From contig NZ_SMKC01000005.1 in NCBI RefSeq assembly GCF_004348315.1, positions 1 through 64,000 on the forward strand: 64,000 bases of DNA. Direction: 5' to 3'. This stretch comes from Streptomyces sp. 8K308 (lineage in GTDB: Bacteria; Actinomycetota; Actinomycetes; Streptomycetales; Streptomycetaceae). Position 1 is the stretch's first letter, and each line of letters starts with the position of its first letter. Below the pieces are notes generated by a model. The model worked only from the letters and a program-made list of their open reading frames with translations, did not search any database and was not told the origin of the DNA. The translations under genes and the position numbers were made by a program. This document shows, in pieces, positions 7,954 to 16,665 of this stretch.

Positions 7954-8204
7954 AAGTCCCAGCGGTGGGTGTAGAGGGCGATGGAGTCGTAGGTGACCTC
8001 GACTTCGACGGTGCCGGAGAAGTCGAAGGCGGCCATCGAGGAGTTCTGCGCCTGGTTGCCGCCGGTGACGGGGTTGATGAGGGCGAGCCTGACCAGGTGG
8101 ACGCCGAGCGTCTGCCAGGTGCCGCCGACGGGGCGCACCTTGACGGTGAAGGCGTTGTTCGTGGGCACGCTCGGAAGAGGCGGGTGGACGACCACTCTGT
8201 TCAC
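7953..8204 (-). pseudogene. N-terminal fragment of a carbohydrate-active (beta-helix type) protein
   Basis: GTG 8204 is preceded by GAGGAGGAG at good spacing. It opens an 80-95-residue reading with NAFTVKVRPVGGTWQTLGV, VRLALINPVTGG and SSMAAFDFSGTVEVEVTY. This resembles the N-terminal beta-sandwich found before the parallel beta-helix of some actinobacterial and firmicute glycoside hydrolases. The similarity ends near 7953, at the junction with an unrelated plus-strand PIN remnant, and the frame then runs on into antisense. The real start signals and the position 138 bp after the ABC permease suggest that a sugar-processing gene of this operon was cut off by a deletion. Family assignment is tentative. 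Confidence 0.4.
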
Positions 8205-8342
8205 TGGTTGCTCCTCCTCGCCGGGTGCGGCGGCGTGCGCGCGGTGCCGCCCAGGAGGCCGGTGGCGCGGGCGGCCTGGAGGGTGGCGCGTCGGGGCTGG
8301 GGACGGACTCACTCTGCTCCTTGGAGATGTGCGGGGAGGCGG

Positions 8343-9167
8343 TCACTTCATGCCGGTCGTGGAGATACCGGCGATGAAGCCGCGCTGGGCCACCAGGAAG
8401 AGGAGGAGGGGAGGCAGGACGTACATCACGGCGCCCGCGGCCATCAGGTTGAGGAGCGGGTTGCCGGCCGCGTCGGTGTAGGCGCTGGTCAGGGCGACGG
8501 CCAGGGTGGTCTTGTCGGCGCTGAGCAGCAGCGACGGGGCAATGAAGTCGCCCCAGGTCCAGCCGAAGGAGATGACGAGGCTGGCGGCGATGGCCGGCCA
8601 GGACTGCGGCAGGAAGATCCGGAAGAAGATGCCGGTGTAGGAACAGCCGTCGACGATCGCCGCCTCCTCCATCTCACGCGGCAGGCCGACGAAGAACTGC
8701 CGGAACAGGAAGATCAGGAACGGCGCGCCGGCCAGCCCCCACAGCACCCACGGCCAGTAGGTGTTGATCATGTTCAGCCGGGCGAAGACCAGGTAGGTGG
8801 GGATGAGGGTGATGATCTGCGGCAGCATCATGGTGCTCAGCAGCGCCGCGAACATCGGACGCTTGCCGGGGGCGGACAGCCGGGCGAAGCCGAAGCCCAC
8901 CCAGGCCGAGCTGAGGGTGACCAGGACCGAGTAGATGCCCGCGATGATCAGCGAGTTGCGGGTGTACCCGAGGTAGTTGACGCCGTTCCAGGCGTCGGCG
9001 AAGTTGTGCCACTGGAAGTTCTCGGGTAGCCAGCGGATGGGGAGGGCGGCCAGTTCGTCGGGGGCCTTGAGGGCGGTGATCAGCAGCCAGCCGAAGGGGC
9101 CGAGGAGGAGTCCGGTGACGAGGACCAGGACGGTGTAGAGAGCAAGGCGGGGCGCGTTGAGCTTCAC
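8343..9167 (-). CDS. Carbohydrate ABC transporter permease (MalG type)
   Basis: A 274-residue integral membrane protein with about six hydrophobic segments. The permease coupling loop EEAAIVDGCSYTGIFFRI has the EAA..DG signature that docks on the ATPase. Length and the C-terminal GFIAGISTTGMK tail fit the second permease of CUT1 sugar importers. Its GTG start overlaps the previous gene's TGA (GTGA at 9164-9167). No ATPase gene is present. Streptomycete CUT1 systems commonly share the MsiK ATPase encoded elsewhere, which is inferred here. The neighbouring galactonate dehydratase suggests a galactose- or galactonate-containing substrate. Confidence 0.9.
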   Translation of the reverse strand: MKLNAPRLALYTVLVLVTGLLLGPFGWLLITALKAPDELAALPIRWLPENFQWHNFADAWNGVNYLGYTRNSLIIAGIYSVLVTLSSAWVGFGFARLSAPGKRPMFAALLSTMMLPQIITLIPTYLVFARLNMINTYWPWVLWGLAGAPFLIFLFRQFFVGLPREMEEAAIVDGCSYTGIFFRIFLPQSWPAIAASLVISFGWTWGDFIAPSLLLSADKTTLAVALTSAYTDAAGNPLLNLMAAGAVMYVLPPLLLFLVAQRGFIAGISTTGMK

Positions 9168-10159
9168 TTCTTCGCCTCCGGTTCGACGTTGTAGAACACC
9201 GCGCCGCTGGTGGCCTTGAAGATCAGGGCGGTGACGACGACGATCACCGCGAACAGGATCCACAGCAGGGCGGAGGCGTATCCGAAGCGCCCGTACGCGA
9301 AGTACTGCGCGAACACGTTAATCATGTACATGTAGTTGTCTTGCGGCACGGTGGTGGTCCCGGCCATGCTGCTGTCCGCGGCGAGCAGCAGCGGCATGAA
9401 CGTCTGGAGCGCGCCTATGACTCCGGTCACGCCCTGGAACAGGAGCACCGGGGAGAGCAGTGGCAGGGTGATGCTGCGGAACGACCGCCAAGCACTGGCG
9501 CCGTCGACGCGGGCCGCCTCCTGGAGCTCGCGGGGGATGTCCTGCAGGCCCGCCAGGGAGATGATCATGGTGTTGCCCAGCGCCCACAGAACGCTCATCA
9601 GGATGACGTAGCGGGCGTACGGGTCGGCCAGCCAGGCCACGGCGTCCATGCCGAAGAAGTCCAGGACGCCGTTGGTCGCGCCGGCGTTGGTGTCGAAGAT
9701 CAGCTTGAAGGTGATCGCCGTGCCCACCGGCGGGATGACCGCGGGCAGGTACATCAGGGTGCGGAACAGGCCCCGTGCCTTCAGCGGGCGGTTGACCAGG
9801 ACCGCGAGCACGAGGCCGCCGATCATCGTCATGGGCACGCTGATCAGGGTGAACCACGCGGTCCGGCCCAGCGACTGGCGCATCACCGGGTCGCTGAGCG
9901 CCTCGCGGTAGTTCTCCAGGCCGACGAAGCGCCAGTTCGGCGAGATGGCGTCGAAGTTGGTGAAGCTCAGCCACAGCGCGTAGCCCATCGGGAACGCCGT
10001 CAGCAGCACGAAGCCCACGAGCCAGGGGGCGGTGAACATGTAGAACGCCCGGCGCCGCCGGACGGCCATCGAGCTGGAGCGGCCGGTCGCCGCCGCGCCG
10101 GGCGCGCGCTCCGCCCGCGTGGCGGGGCCGGGCACCGCCCGTATCTCTTCGACGGTCAT
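9164..10159 (-). CDS. Carbohydrate ABC transporter permease (MalF type)
   Basis: A 331-residue permease with a Pro/Ala/Arg-rich cytoplasmic N-terminus of about 35 residues, then six or more membrane spans starting at YMFTAPWLVGFVLL. The coupling loop is LQEAARVDGASAWRSF. This is the MalF-like subunit of a CUT1 importer. ATG 10159 overlaps the stop of the binding-protein gene (ATGA), and its own stop overlaps the next gene (GTGA). The three genes are therefore translationally coupled as binding protein, MalF-type, MalG-type. Confidence 0.9.
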   Translation of the reverse strand: MTVEEIRAVPGPATRAERAPGAAATGRSSSMAVRRRRAFYMFTAPWLVGFVLLTAFPMGYALWLSFTNFDAISPNWRFVGLENYREALSDPVMRQSLGRTAWFTLISVPMTMIGGLVLAVLVNRPLKARGLFRTLMYLPAVIPPVGTAITFKLIFDTNAGATNGVLDFFGMDAVAWLADPYARYVILMSVLWALGNTMIISLAGLQDIPRELQEAARVDGASAWRSFRSITLPLLSPVLLFQGVTGVIGALQTFMPLLLAADSSMAGTTTVPQDNYMYMINVFAQYFAYGRFGYASALLWILFAVIVVVTALIFKATSGAVFYNVEPEAKK

Positions 10160-11496
10160 GACACGAGCTCCTTGCCGAGGTCCATTTGGTGGTTCATGCC
10201 TTCGTTCAGCTCGCGGACCAGGACGTCCAGGGGCTTGTCGCCGCGCATCGCCGCGGGCAGCGCCTGGTTCAGCACGGAGTCGAGGGCGGTGGAGCGCGCG
10301 TACGGGGTGAACGAGAGGGTCGAGAAGTACTCCAGCTCCGCGTTCTGGACCCGCAGCGCCTGCTGCTGGTAGAGCTGCTCGCTGGGCATCAGCGAACGGA
10401 GCGACAGCAGGGTGGGGATGCCCCAGCCGCCCGACGCCCGGCCCTGGGCCGGGCCCTCGCCGAAGAACCACTCGAACAGCCGCCACGCGGTGTCCTTGTT
10501 CCGCGCCTTCCTCGGCATCCAGAACCCGGTTCCCGACTGGCAGGTGCTGATCCTGGGCCGGCCGGCGAACTGGGGAGCCGGCGCGAGCCGCGAGGCGGCG
10601 GCGATCTCCGGGGACGAGGTGCCGACAAGGCCACCGAACCAGTAGCCCGAGTTGGACATCGCCAGCCGGCCGGCCTGGTAGGTCGGGCCGTCCCAGACGT
10701 TGGGATCGGGGTTGATCAGGCTGGGGCCGACCCGGGACTGGGCGTACTCGAGGTACCAGGTGAGGGCCTGCCGGGCCTCCGGGCTGGAGAAGTCCACCCG
10801 GCTCAGATCGTCGCTGAACAGTTGCCCGCCCGCGGCCGCGGTGATGGTCATCAGGTTCACGAGGGGGCCCAGGCCGTTGGCGCTCATGCCGAAGACGGTG
10901 GTACGACCGCCGTCCCGCTGGGCCAGCCGCTGCCCCAGGTCCAGCCATTCTTCGTACGTCAGCGGCTGGTCGTCCGGCGGGTAGTCGGAGACCCCGACCT
11001 GCTCGAACAGCGCGGTGTTGTACCAGAACATCGAGTCCTGGGAGTAGTCCTTGGCCATGCCGTAGCGGGGGCCCACGCCCTGACGCCGGCCGTCGAACCG
11101 CCACAGATCGTTGACCGGGTCCAGGTCGTCGACCCTCAGGATCGAACTGCGGGCGAAGTACGGGTCCAGGTCCTCGGCGGCCTCCCGCGCGACGAGGTAG
11201 GGGGTGTCGACCGCCCCCAGGCCCCGCACCAGGTCCGGCGGCTGGCCGCTGGCCAGCATCGCGGTCAGCCGGGTGGGGTCGTACGTGACGATATCGATTC
11301 GGATGTCCAGCTGCTCGGCGGCCAGCTGGACCAGCTCCGGCGATATGTCGTCGGCCGTCGCCATGACCGTGACCGGGTGCCGGCCGGCGCCCTGAGCGAC
11401 CGAGAGGGCACAGCCGGACAGGGCGGCCGTGCCAACGGCGGCCGACAGACCGAGGAAGCGGCGACGACTCAGCGAGACGTCGAGGCGTGCGTGCAT
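10156..11496 (-). CDS. Sugar-binding lipoprotein, Tat-exported (ABC transporter)
   Basis: A 446-residue extracellular solute-binding protein. The N-terminus has the twin-arginine motif SRRRFLGL and a lipobox LSGC near residue 30, so it should be exported folded and lipid-anchored. The body has the SBP-family pattern DPTRLTAMLASGQPPDLV, FWYNTALFEQVGV and YEEWLDLGQRLA. ATG 11496 is chosen; GTG 11502 two codons upstream is also possible, with GGGAAAGGGTGG ahead. It is first in the three-gene importer operon. The promoter shares a palindrome with the divergent ROK gene, which predicts induction by the imported sugar. Confidence 0.9.
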   Translation of the reverse strand: MHARLDVSLSRRRFLGLSAAVGTAALSGCALSVAQGAGRHPVTVMATADDISPELVQLAAEQLDIRIDIVTYDPTRLTAMLASGQPPDLVRGLGAVDTPYLVAREAAEDLDPYFARSSILRVDDLDPVNDLWRFDGRRQGVGPRYGMAKDYSQDSMFWYNTALFEQVGVSDYPPDDQPLTYEEWLDLGQRLAQRDGGRTTVFGMSANGLGPLVNLMTITAAAGGQLFSDDLSRVDFSSPEARQALTWYLEYAQSRVGPSLINPDPNVWDGPTYQAGRLAMSNSGYWFGGLVGTSSPEIAAASRLAPAPQFAGRPRISTCQSGTGFWMPRKARNKDTAWRLFEWFFGEGPAQGRASGGWGIPTLLSLRSLMPSEQLYQQQALRVQNAELEYFSTLSFTPYARSTALDSVLNQALPAAMRGDKPLDVLVRELNEGMNHQMDLGKELVS

Positions 11497-11540
11497 GAGC
11501 ACACCACCCTTTCCCGAAGGTGTGCGTATAAGTGGGGCAG

Positions 11541-11569
11541 AGCCTGTGCCTGGGTGGAATCCGTGTCAA
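11541..11569 (-). promoter_or_regulatory. Sigma-70-type promoter of the ABC operon
   Basis: The minus strand has a perfect -35 TTGACA (11564-11569), a 17-bp spacer and a weak -10 CAGGCT (11541-11546). The -35 lies within the shared palindrome 11565-11579. The expected start is near 11534, leaving a 38-nt leader before ATG 11496. Confidence 0.5.
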
Positions 11570-11579
11570 GAGTCTTGAC
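11565..11579. promoter_or_regulatory. Palindromic operator shared by the ROK gene and the ABC operon
   Basis: GTCAAGAGTCTTGAC is a perfect 7-1-7 inverted repeat. It overlaps the -35 hexamers of both divergent promoters: TTGACA on the minus strand and TTGACG on the plus strand. A dimer bound here would block both promoters at once. The ROK-family regulator encoded at 11613 is the natural candidate, so autoregulation plus control of the importer is inferred. Confidence 0.6.
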
Positions 11580-11603
11580 GCACTTTCGAAACAGCCCTGT
11601 AAT
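11575..11603 (+). promoter_or_regulatory. Promoter of the ROK gene, giving a leaderless mRNA
   Basis: TTGACG at 11575-11580 and TGTAAT at 11598-11603 are separated by 17 bp. Transcription would start about 7 bp downstream, near 11610, and the ATG is at 11613. The message would thus be leaderless or nearly so. This agrees with the lack of any Shine-Dalgarno sequence ahead of that ATG. Confidence 0.55.
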
Positions 11604-11612
11604 CTATCCCCC

Positions 11613-12830
11613 ATGCGCCAGAAGTCCGGAGGATCACTGCAGGGGCTGCGACGGACCAACCAAGAACGGGTGTTGGCCCTCCTGCTCGCGGACGGGCCCC
11701 TGCACCGGGCCGCGCTCGCGCGCCGGGCCGGAGTCTCCAGAACTACGGTGTCCACGATCGTCAGCGACCTGATGGCCCGCGGCCTGGTCGTCCAGTCCGA
11801 CGAAGAGCCGGGCGACGACCACGACGGGCGGGCCCGGGACTTGCTGTCCATCAACCCGGACGCGGCCGCCGTCGTGGGCATGAACCACGCCTTCGACGGT
11901 GTCTGGGTGCACCTCGGCGACCTCTCAGGACAGCGGATCGCCGGCCGGGGCACCCCCCTGGACCCCGATTGCGGCCCCGCCGAGCGGATCGCCGCCGGCC
12001 TGGGCGTCCTGCGGGAGCTGCTGGACGAGCACGATCTGCGGACCGAGCAGATACTGGGCGCCGGCATCGGCGTGCCCGGGCCGATCGACCACACCACCGG
12101 CGTCGTCGGAGTGTCCCTGCCCGGCGAGCCCTGGTCACACGTCCACGTCCTGGAGGAGTTCGAGCGCGCCCTGGGGCTGCCCGTCGCCGTCGAGAACAAC
12201 ACCCGGCTGGAGGCAGTCGCCGAGGCCCGCTGGGGCGCCGGCCGCGGGGTGCGGAACCTGCTGTACGTCGGCCTGTCCAACGGCATCGCCGCGGGCCTCA
12301 TCCTCGACGGGCGGCTCTACCGCGGCGCGATCGGGGCCGCCGGCGAGCTGGGACACCTGTCGGTGAGCATCGACGGCCCGCCGTGCCGCTGTGGCAACCG
12401 CGGCTGCCTGGTCCTGCACGCCGGCATCCCCGCCGTGCTCGCCGCGCTCCGCCCCGTCTTCGGGGAGGGCACCGGCCTGGACGAGGTCCTGTCCCGCACC
12501 GCGGCCGGGGACCGGGCCGGCGAGGGGGTGTTCTCTGATGTCGGCACGGTCGTCGGCCAGGTGCTGGCCAACCTGTGCAACCTCCTGAACCCCGAACGTG
12601 TGATCGTCGGCGGCGAGATCGCCCAGGCCGGAGAGGCGTTGCTGGGCCCGCTGCGGACCGCCGTTCGCCGGTACGCGCTGTCCCCGGTCCGGGACGTGGA
12701 CGTGGTGCCGGCCGAGCTGGGCCTCGGCGGCCGGGTCGGTGCGCTCGGCGGCGCGGCGCTCGTCCTCGGCGAGACCGCGGACCTGGCCGCGTCGCTCAAC
12801 CGCTTCACCGTCCGGCGGGCCACGACATGA
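11613..12830 (+). CDS. ROK-family transcriptional regulator
   Basis: A 405-residue protein with an N-terminal winged helix (about residues 15-75, including AALARRAGVSRTTVSTIV) and a C-terminal ROK sugar-kinase-like domain. It shows GIGVPGPID, an NN.R..AEARWGAGRG pattern, GELGH, and the zinc cluster CRCGNRGCL. Such proteins usually repress sugar operons and release DNA on binding a sugar or sugar phosphate. ATG 11613 is preferred because the promoter predicts transcription from about 11610; an upstream in-frame ATG at 11532 lies in the promoter and is rejected. The gene leads a plus-strand set with the SDR and galactonate dehydratase, and it faces the importer genes. Confidence 0.9.
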   Translation: MRQKSGGSLQGLRRTNQERVLALLLADGPLHRAALARRAGVSRTTVSTIVSDLMARGLVVQSDEEPGDDHDGRARDLLSINPDAAAVVGMNHAFDGVWVHLGDLSGQRIAGRGTPLDPDCGPAERIAAGLGVLRELLDEHDLRTEQILGAGIGVPGPIDHTTGVVGVSLPGEPWSHVHVLEEFERALGLPVAVENNTRLEAVAEARWGAGRGVRNLLYVGLSNGIAAGLILDGRLYRGAIGAAGELGHLSVSIDGPPCRCGNRGCLVLHAGIPAVLAALRPVFGEGTGLDEVLSRTAAGDRAGEGVFSDVGTVVGQVLANLCNLLNPERVIVGGEIAQAGEALLGPLRTAVRRYALSPVRDVDVVPAELGLGGRVGALGGAALVLGETADLAASLNRFTVRRATT

Positions 12831-12873
12831 CGCGGCTCACGCGCACCCCCGCCTCCGCCATCGAGGAGTCCGC

Positions 12874-13623
12874 ATGACCAGTACCCGGTTCGAGGGAAAG
12901 GTCGCGGTCGTCACCGGCGGCGGCGACGGCATCGGCGCCGCGTGCGCGCGCCGCCTCGCCGCCGAGGGAGCCGCCGTCGTCATCGCGGACATCGACGAGG
13001 CGGCGGGCGAGCGGGTGGCCGCCGCGCTGCGCGCCGACGGCCATCGGGCCGACGCCGTCTTCTGCGACGTGGCCGTCGCGGCCGACTGGCAGCGCCTGTC
13101 CGAGACCGTGCTCAACCGCCACGGCCGCGTCGACGTCCTCGTCTCCAACGCCTACGCGATCGCCATCCGGCCCGCGCACGAGCTGCCTGAGGGGGACTGG
13201 GACCGTGTGGTGGACGTCTGCCTCAAGGCCACCTACCTCGGGGTCCGCGCTCTCCACGCCCCGCTGCTCGCCGCGCACGGCAGAATCGTCGCCGTCTCCT
13301 CCGTCCACGCCCGCCAGGGCCGGGCGGGGTTCGCCGCCTACGCCGCCGCCAAGGGTGGCCTGGAGGCCCTGGTCCGGCAGCTGTCCGTCGAGTACGGCCC
13401 CGCTGTCCGGGTCAACGCGGTGACCTGCGGTCCCATCGCCACCGCCCAGTGGCGGTACACCACGGCGGCCGACCAGCGGGCCGAGGCCGAGAACACCGTC
13501 CTTCGCCGGTTCGGCACCTCCGAGGAGGTCGCTGCCGCGGTGGCGTTCCTCGCCTCGGACGACGCCGCCTACACCACCGGCGCGGCACTGCCCATCGACG
13601 GCGGATGGAGCGTCCGGCTGTGA
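12874..13623 (+). CDS. SDR oxidoreductase, probable sugar dehydrogenase
   Basis: A 249-residue classical SDR. It has TGGGDGIGAACA for dinucleotide binding, VSNAYAI in place of the usual NNAG, AVSSVHARQG with the active-site Ser, and YAAAKGG as the YxxxK site. The end GAALPIDGGWSV is the standard C-terminal SDR motif. GAGGAG at 12863-12868 precedes ATG 12874. Its place between the ROK regulator and galactonate dehydratase suggests oxidation of galactose (or a galactose-like sugar) to the lactone. That role is inferred from context only. Confidence 0.85.
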   Translation: MTSTRFEGKVAVVTGGGDGIGAACARRLAAEGAAVVIADIDEAAGERVAAALRADGHRADAVFCDVAVAADWQRLSETVLNRHGRVDVLVSNAYAIAIRPAHELPEGDWDRVVDVCLKATYLGVRALHAPLLAAHGRIVAVSSVHARQGRAGFAAYAAAKGGLEALVRQLSVEYGPAVRVNAVTCGPIATAQWRYTTAADQRAEAENTVLRRFGTSEEVAAAVAFLASDDAAYTTGAALPIDGGWSVRL

Positions 13624-13657
13624 CGGCCGCCGCCCATCCCCACCTACCGGAGCTGTG

Positions 13658-14803
13658 ATGAAGATCGTCAGTATCGAGACCTTCCTGGTGCCGCCGCGCT
13701 GGCTCTTCGTGCGTGTCGAGACTGATCAGGGCATCGCCGGCTGGGGCGAGCCCATCGTGGAGGGACGCGCCGAGACGGTCGCCACCGCCGTAGAGGAGCT
13801 GTCCCACCTGCTCCTCGGCGCCGACCCCCGCCGGATCGAGGACCACTGGCAGGTGCTGGCCAAGGGCGGTTTCTACCGCGGCGGCCCGGTGCTCTCCAGC
13901 GCCCTGGCGGGAATCGACCAGGCCCTGTGGGATATCAAGGGCCGGGCGCTGGACGTCCCCGTGTACGAGTTGCTGGGCGGCCCGGTGCGGGAGAAGGCTC
14001 GGGTCTACCGCTGGATAGGCGGCCGGGACGCCGCCGAACTCGCCGAGGCGGGGCGGCGCGCCATCGCCCAGGGCTACACCGCCGTCAAGTGCAACGTCAG
14101 CGCCCAGCTGCGGCACCTCGACAGCGCGGCGGCGGTGCGCGGCGTGATGGAGCAGCTGACCGCGCTACGCGAGGCGGTCGGCTGGGATGTGGACATCGCC
14201 TTGGACTTCCACGGCCGGTTCTCCACCGCCATGGCCCGCCGGACCCTCCCCCTCCTGGAGCCGCTGCTGCCGATGTTCGTCGAGGAGCCGGTGCTGCCCG
14301 AGTTCTCCCGGGACCTGGCCGCCGTCGCCGCAGGCACCTCCGTCCCGCTGGCCGTCGGCGAACGCCTGTACTCCCGCTGGGACTTCCGGGACGTCCTGCC
14401 CACCGGCATCGCCGTCGCCCAGCCGGACCTGTGCCACGCCGGCGGCATCTCGGAGGCCCGTCGCATCGCCGCCATGGCCGAGGCGTACGACGTGGCGTTC
14501 GCCCCGCACTGCCCGCTGGGCCCGATCGCCCTGGCGGCCAGTCTCCAGGTCGACTTCGCGACACCGAACTTCCTCATCCAGGAACAGAGCCTCGACATCC
14601 ACGCCCCCGACGACAACGAGCTGCTCGCCGTCCTCGCCGACCCCGGCTGCTTCCGCTTCGCCGACGGTCACGTCGAGCGGCCCCTCGGCCCCGGGCTCGG
14701 CATCGAGATCGACGAGGACACGGTGCGCCACATGGCTGCCAAGGGGCACCGCTGGCGCAACCAGATCTGGCGGCACGCCGACGGCTCGTTCGCCGAGTGG
14801 TGA
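13658..14803 (+). CDS. dgoD: D-galactonate dehydratase (enolase superfamily)
   Basis: A 381-residue mandelate-racemase/enolase-superfamily protein. MKIVSIETFLVPPRWLFVRV, GWGEPIVEGRAETVA, KGGFYRGGPVLSSALAGIDQ and ALDFHGR are characteristic of galactonate dehydratases. The Mg ligands are the Asp of the DFHGR strand and the Glu residues of VEEP and GERLYSR. Catalytic His residues are those of DFHGR and APHCPLGP. The reaction removes water from D-galactonate to give 2-keto-3-deoxygalactonate (De Ley-Doudoroff route). ATG 13658 has GGAG six bases upstream; a GTG one codon earlier is possible. The later steps (KDGal kinase and aldolase) are not in the window. Confidence 0.88.
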   Translation: MKIVSIETFLVPPRWLFVRVETDQGIAGWGEPIVEGRAETVATAVEELSHLLLGADPRRIEDHWQVLAKGGFYRGGPVLSSALAGIDQALWDIKGRALDVPVYELLGGPVREKARVYRWIGGRDAAELAEAGRRAIAQGYTAVKCNVSAQLRHLDSAAAVRGVMEQLTALREAVGWDVDIALDFHGRFSTAMARRTLPLLEPLLPMFVEEPVLPEFSRDLAAVAAGTSVPLAVGERLYSRWDFRDVLPTGIAVAQPDLCHAGGISEARRIAAMAEAYDVAFAPHCPLGPIALAASLQVDFATPNFLIQEQSLDIHAPDDNELLAVLADPGCFRFADGHVERPLGPGLGIEIDEDTVRHMAAKGHRWRNQIWRHADGSFAEW

Positions 14804-15289
14804 GACGTCGGACGGTCCGGCGACCGGTTCCTCCTCTGCGCGGTCCTCACGTCGGCGGGCGGTGTCCGCGCGGGTCTGTCGAGGAACGTGCGCCAAGCCA
14901 TGGTGACCAGCAGCCCTTGGCGTCCCGTGGCGGGTCGGTCGCCCAGACTGGAGCGCCTCGACCCGAGCGTCCTGCAGCCCAAGGTCGCCCATGATCGGCT
15001 CGGCCGCCGCCGTGGCGTCGAACCCGACTCAGTCGTCACAGGCCGGGCCGGTGACGTCCACCTAGCTTGCGGTTGTGCACCTGCCAGCAGCCGAAGATGA
15101 AGTCCGAATCAGAGCGCCCGTCGGCAGGCACGGCAGAACTCATGGTCGGACTCCTTGGGTCACGCGCGCTCGATCCTCGCTCGCCGGCCGTACCTCATGC
15201 TCCGGGGCGGGTGCGGAGCAGTCGCCGCGGCGCACCACCAGTTGGTCCTCGCCGGCGTCCTCGAGGAGTCATCGCGGGCGGCGGGGCCG
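14804..15289. other. Stretch without a supported gene
   Basis: Six-frame reading gives only Arg/Pro/Ser-rich shadow frames with no recognised motif, no good start signals and no clear hairpin. It lies between the galactonate dehydratase stop and the first recognisable part of the broken SpoIIE-type phosphatase. It may be degraded 5' sequence of that gene. Confidence 0.5.
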
Positions 15290-15825
15290 GTCGATCGCAG
15301 CACGAACCGGACCTGCTCACACTGAGCGCCCGCGTGGAACAGGCCCTGCTCCGCGAGAACGAGACCCCCCGACCCCTCGACCCCTACGAGGGTTTCATCA
15401 CAGCCATCCTCACGGAGATCCGCTCGGGGCAGCAGCACCGGATGACGACCGTCTGCCACGGCCACCCCCGCCCCTGCTGGTCCTGACACCCGCGAGCGCT
15501 CCCCGGTACCTGCCGGCCCCGGGGAGCGCCCCACCCCTCGGGTTGGGCACGGGGGCACGACAACCGGACACGTACCTGTGCGCGACCGACCTCCCGCCCG
15601 GAGCCTTCCTGCTGCTCTACACCGATGGAGTCACCGAGGCCCGCGCCCCCCACGGCAGCTTCTACGACCCCTCGATCAGCCTGCGCGACCGGGTCTTCGA
15701 CGACCCCGACACACTCGTCGACGCTGTCATCGACGACGTCTTGGCACACACCGGAGGCAACCTCCACGACGACACCGCGTCCTGGCCAGCCACCATCCAA
15801 CGAGCCCTTCGCGGCCAGGAGACCC
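15290..15825 (+). pseudogene. SpoIIE/RsbU-type PP2C phosphatase, truncated and frameshifted
   Basis: The first frame reads LSARVEQALLRENETPRPLD then YEGFITAILTEIRSG and CHGHPRP. A second frame takes over near 15465 with APGSAPPLGLGTG, PPGAFLLLYTDGVTEARAP and GGNLHDDTA. LLYTDGVTEAR and the late DD pair are metal-site motifs of PP2C phosphatases acting on anti-sigma-factor antagonists. A single frameshift separates the halves, and the N-terminal metal site (GDxYD) is missing. Streptomycetes carry many such phosphatases with sensor domains; none is attached here. The gene is non-functional as read. Confidence 0.6.
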
Positions 15826-16139
15826 GTCCGGGAAGCCTGCCGAGTAGACGCGGAGCAGGCTCACCCGATGAGAAAATGCTGACGGGACGCCCCCAGCGTG
15901 ACGATGACACAGGAAGCACGGTCAAGGGGCTTGGTTTCGACCGGCTGATCAACACCAGCCACCAGGTCATCATGAACGGTCCCAGCTACCGACCCGACAA
16001 GCACCCCACACTGGAGACGGCCGGAGGGCGAGGCTCACCGACGCCAACGTGGTCGCCGTGGAAGGGACCACCGGTTGCTGGACGTGGCCACTCGACATAC
16101 CCGCGCCGCGGCATAAGGAGTGAGTGCTTGGCACTGAGG

Positions 16140-16625
16140 ACTGTGGCGTGGCCCTGGCCCGCCGTGACCGCCTCGAACGCCTGACGGCCGGTTGCGCCGT
16201 GATCTCGGCTGGGGCCGTCGGGTTCGGACGAACCCGGCGGCGGGCCGGCCTTGGGCGTCGTGCCCCGCGTCGCTGTTCACACCGGATGGCGTGTGGCGGA
16301 TGCCCGACATCCCCGCCGAGATGTCCGGCCAGCAGCAGATCCGCGCCTGGGGCCGACGGGTGCCGGAGTTCGTGAACTTCCTGGTACAGAACACCCATCC
16401 GGGCGTCATCCGGCTCGACGGCGACACCGCGTCCGGCCGTGCGTACATGTCCGAGGTCGGGCGCGGCTGCGACGGCCGGTCCGGAGTGAATTCTCCATCT
16501 ACCACGACCGCTACCAGCGCACCCCGGGCGCCTGGAAGTTCACCGAACGCGTCTACGAGATCCGGTACCTCGACGAGAGCCCCCTGACGGGGTCCGTACC
16601 CCGGCGCGGCGCGGACGCCCGCTGA
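16140..16625 (+). pseudogene. SnoaL-like / NTF2-fold protein, frameshifted
   Basis: One frame gives LFTPDGVWRMPDIPAE then IRAWGRRVPEFVNFLVQ and TASGRAYMSEVGR. Another continues from about 16490 with FSIYHDRYQRTPGAWKF and RVYEIRYLDESPLTG, to a stop at 16623-16625. The combination of LF..DGVW, an internal long helix and Y.D.Y.RT..GWKF..R is typical of SnoaL-type ester cyclase/hydratase-fold proteins. The N-terminus before LFTPDG is also out of frame. With two lesions in under 500 bp, this is a pseudogene as sequenced. Confidence 0.55.
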
Positions 16626-16665
16626 CGGACTCGTCGCACCACACTGCAGAACAGGAGAATCGGAC

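Noticed and set aside
8495-9029. Plus-strand Gly/Glu/Asp-rich frames opposite the ABC genes
   Set aside because: They are antisense of membrane-protein codons, with no start signals or motifs.
9164-12301. Minus-strand open frame of 1045 codons
   Set aside because: It only stays open because of high GC; the real gene is its last 331 codons (ATG 10159), and the rest is antisense to the ROK gene or in a wrong frame over the binding protein.
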